From Nanobdellota archaeon (GTDB lineage Archaea; Aenigmatarchaeota; Aenigmatarchaeia; QMZP01): DNA of 6,334 nt. Below are positions 5,342 through 6,334 of the stretch, one piece after another. How positions within the stretch are numbered: the first letter of the stretch is position 1; every line of letters starts with the position of its first letter. The notes below the pieces were generated by a model. That model ran no database searches. It saw only the letters and a list, made by a program, of their open reading frames with translations, and was not told the origin of the DNA. The DNA lies in assembly GCA_018818465.1 (NCBI GenBank), contig JAHIRU010000019.1:1-6334 (forward strand), written 5' to 3'. The position numbers were made by a program, and so were the translations under genes.

Positions 5342-6100
5342 ATGAAAAAGAAAATAACGATTCTGATTATAGGACTTATACTCGGTACCTATATTGGCGG
5401 ATACTTCAGTTCTGAAACTGTTCACATAATAACAGAGCGTCCTATAATCCTGTCTGAAGACATATACACAGAACTTACCGACTCAAAGATATTGCCTATG
5501 GCTAGCATAAAGGTTGCTGGTGTTGATAACGAAGGTAATGGCGTTGCAACTGTTTTAACTGTGCAATCTGTCCGCGGCGAGGGCAGGGTGTTAACCAATA
5601 TAGACAAGCTATTGTTCTGGACTGACACGCAGAATTCAATAAGAACTGCAAAACAGGTTGCAGAAGAAGTTACTGGAATAGAAGTTTCTGGATACGATCT
5701 TATTTATAGTATTCATGCTGATGCGGCTGTTATAGAAGGGCCTTCAGCTGGTGCAGCTCTGACTGCAGTTACTATAGCAGTTCTAGAAGGCAAGCAAATT
5801 CGTGACGACGTTATGATAACAGGCACTATAAACCACGACGGCACAATAGGTCCTGTTGGTGGCATAGCAGAAAAAGCAAAGGCAGCAGAAGAGATAGGAG
5901 CAAAAACATTCCTGGTGCCTGTTGGCCAATCCAAAACTGTTCAATATGAAGAAAAAGAGCACTGTGAAGATATAGGTATTAGTCAGATATGCACAACAGA
6001 GAGAATACCACATGAAGAGAACGCTGGCGAGGGTCTGGATATAGAAGTAATAGAAGTAGGGAACATAAAAGACGCTCTTCAATATTTCTTTGAAGAGTAA
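5342..6100 (+). CDS. Membrane-anchored Lon-like (S16) serine protease
   Basis: This 252-residue protein has a basic N-terminus (MKKK), one membrane segment (about 5-22) and a soluble domain matching the Lon protease proteolytic domain, as in the archaeal Lon-like serine proteases without an ATPase module. The catalytic serine is S135 in EGPSAGAAL (132-140) and the catalytic lysine is K178 in GGIAEKAKAA (173-182), spaced as in Lon. Supporting motifs are GTINHDGTIGPVGG (161-174) and FLVPVGQ (190-196). The basic-then-hydrophobic N-terminus suggests a domain outside the cytosol, or a cleaved signal; if so, it would degrade exported or membrane proteins without ATP. Residues about 200-230 form an insertion, rich in E and carrying C208 and C217, between the FLVP strand and the final IEVIEVGNIKDAL element. 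The two cysteines may form a disulfide. Its substrates are unknown. Confidence 0.88.
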   Translation: MKKKITILIIGLILGTYIGGYFSSETVHIITERPIILSEDIYTELTDSKILPMASIKVAGVDNEGNGVATVLTVQSVRGEGRVLTNIDKLLFWTDTQNSIRTAKQVAEEVTGIEVSGYDLIYSIHADAAVIEGPSAGAALTAVTIAVLEGKQIRDDVMITGTINHDGTIGPVGGIAEKAKAAEEIGAKTFLVPVGQSKTVQYEEKEHCEDIGISQICTTERIPHEENAGEGLDIEVIEVGNIKDALQYFFEE

Positions 6101-6134
6101 ACAATTTTAAGTAGTGTAGTATAATGTTTTTTAT

Positions 6135-6334
6135 ATGATAGACATACACGCGCATTTAGCTTTTCCTGAATTCGATAAGGACAGGGAAAAGGTAGTTAGG
6201 CAGGCCAAAAAGGAAGGAATGTCAGCTGTGATTGTTTCATCTGCGCGCTATGAAGAAGGTCTGGAAGCGCTGAAGCTTGCAAAGAAGCATCCTGGTTTTA
6301 TTTTTGTCACGCTCGGTCATCATCCAACAGAAGG
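6135..6334 (+). CDS. TatD-family metal-dependent hydrolase, N-terminal part
   Basis: Only the first 66 codons are present; the gene runs off the right edge. It opens with MIDIHAHLAF, in which H5 and H7 are the first metal ligands of the TatD/amidohydrolase fold, and reaches the conserved TLGHHPTE element (59-66), which matches the family's LGxHP motif. Between them lie an amphipathic helix and the strand AVIVSS (31-36). TatD proteins are divalent-metal enzymes with DNase or related phosphoesterase activity; full length is usually about 250-270 residues. The start is taken at 6135 because the metal motif begins four codons later. A weak TATA-like stretch (ATTTTAAG, 6104-6111) lies about 27 bases upstream, so this too may be leaderless. 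Confidence 0.85.
   Translation, partial: MIDIHAHLAFPEFDKDREKVVRQAKKEGMSAVIVSSARYEEGLEALKLAKKHPGFIFVTLGHHPTE

Noticed and set aside
5422..6082. Several minus-strand frames within the protease gene
   Set aside because: The plus frame has the intact Lon-like catalytic motifs; the antisense frames show low-complexity, cysteine- or serine-rich translations typical of shadows.
1..6334. CRISPR array, insertion sequence or attachment site
   Set aside because: No regularly spaced repeats, no transposase-like protein and no tRNA-linked duplication were found in the window.

Overview
The window looks like low-GC archaeal chromosome. The evidence is an SRP RNA with an archaeal/eukaryotic-type Alu domain, an archaeal lipid-saturating geranylgeranyl reductase next to its ferredoxin, TATA/BRE-like promoters, GGTGAT Shine-Dalgarno sites complementary to archaeal 16S rRNA ends, and T-rich terminators. 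Short genes, a compact SRP RNA and small membrane proteins of a type I associate with DPANN archaea (Woesearchaeota/Pacearchaeota-like) suggest such a lineage, but that placement is an impression and cannot be proved from this sequence. No mobile element, CRISPR array or tRNA was seen.

Layout from left to right. A SpoIIM/DUF95 multi-pass membrane protein (106-939) is followed by a tight two-gene operon of small hydrophobic membrane proteins (1026-1385 and 1397-1684) with its own promoter, perfect Shine-Dalgarno sites and a hairpin/T-tract terminator. Next come a 58-residue 2x[4Fe-4S] ferredoxin (1766-1942) and a geranylgeranyl reductase (1943-3136). They share a promoter and a reading frame and are separated only by one stop codon; together they probably saturate the isoprenoid chains of the membrane lipids. 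Two unrecognised genes then converge and overlap by 11 bases (3181-3444 plus, 3434-3859 minus).

The 3860-4312 stretch has no protein gene and holds the SRP RNA (about 3910-4178). A palindromic TATA-like box (3881-3888) sits exactly midway between the SRP RNA 5' end and the start codon of the divergent gene. The right part encodes a membrane-anchored protein with a large exposed region resembling DUF3887 and DUF4352 domains (4313-5272), a membrane-tethered Lon-like (S16) serine protease with an intact Ser-Lys dyad (5342-6100), and the start of a TatD-family metal-dependent hydrolase that runs off the window (6135 onward).

Much of the content concerns the membrane: lipid saturation, protein targeting (SRP), integral membrane proteins of unknown role and a surface-tethered protease. 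Most genes appear to be separate transcription units. For several, the TATA-like box is centred about 26 bases before the start codon, which implies leaderless mRNAs. The small membrane-protein operon is the clear exception, having a leader with a Shine-Dalgarno site. I found no unmistakably new system; the best candidates for unexplained biology are the small membrane-protein operon, the convergent unknown gene pair and the symmetric SRP promoter.
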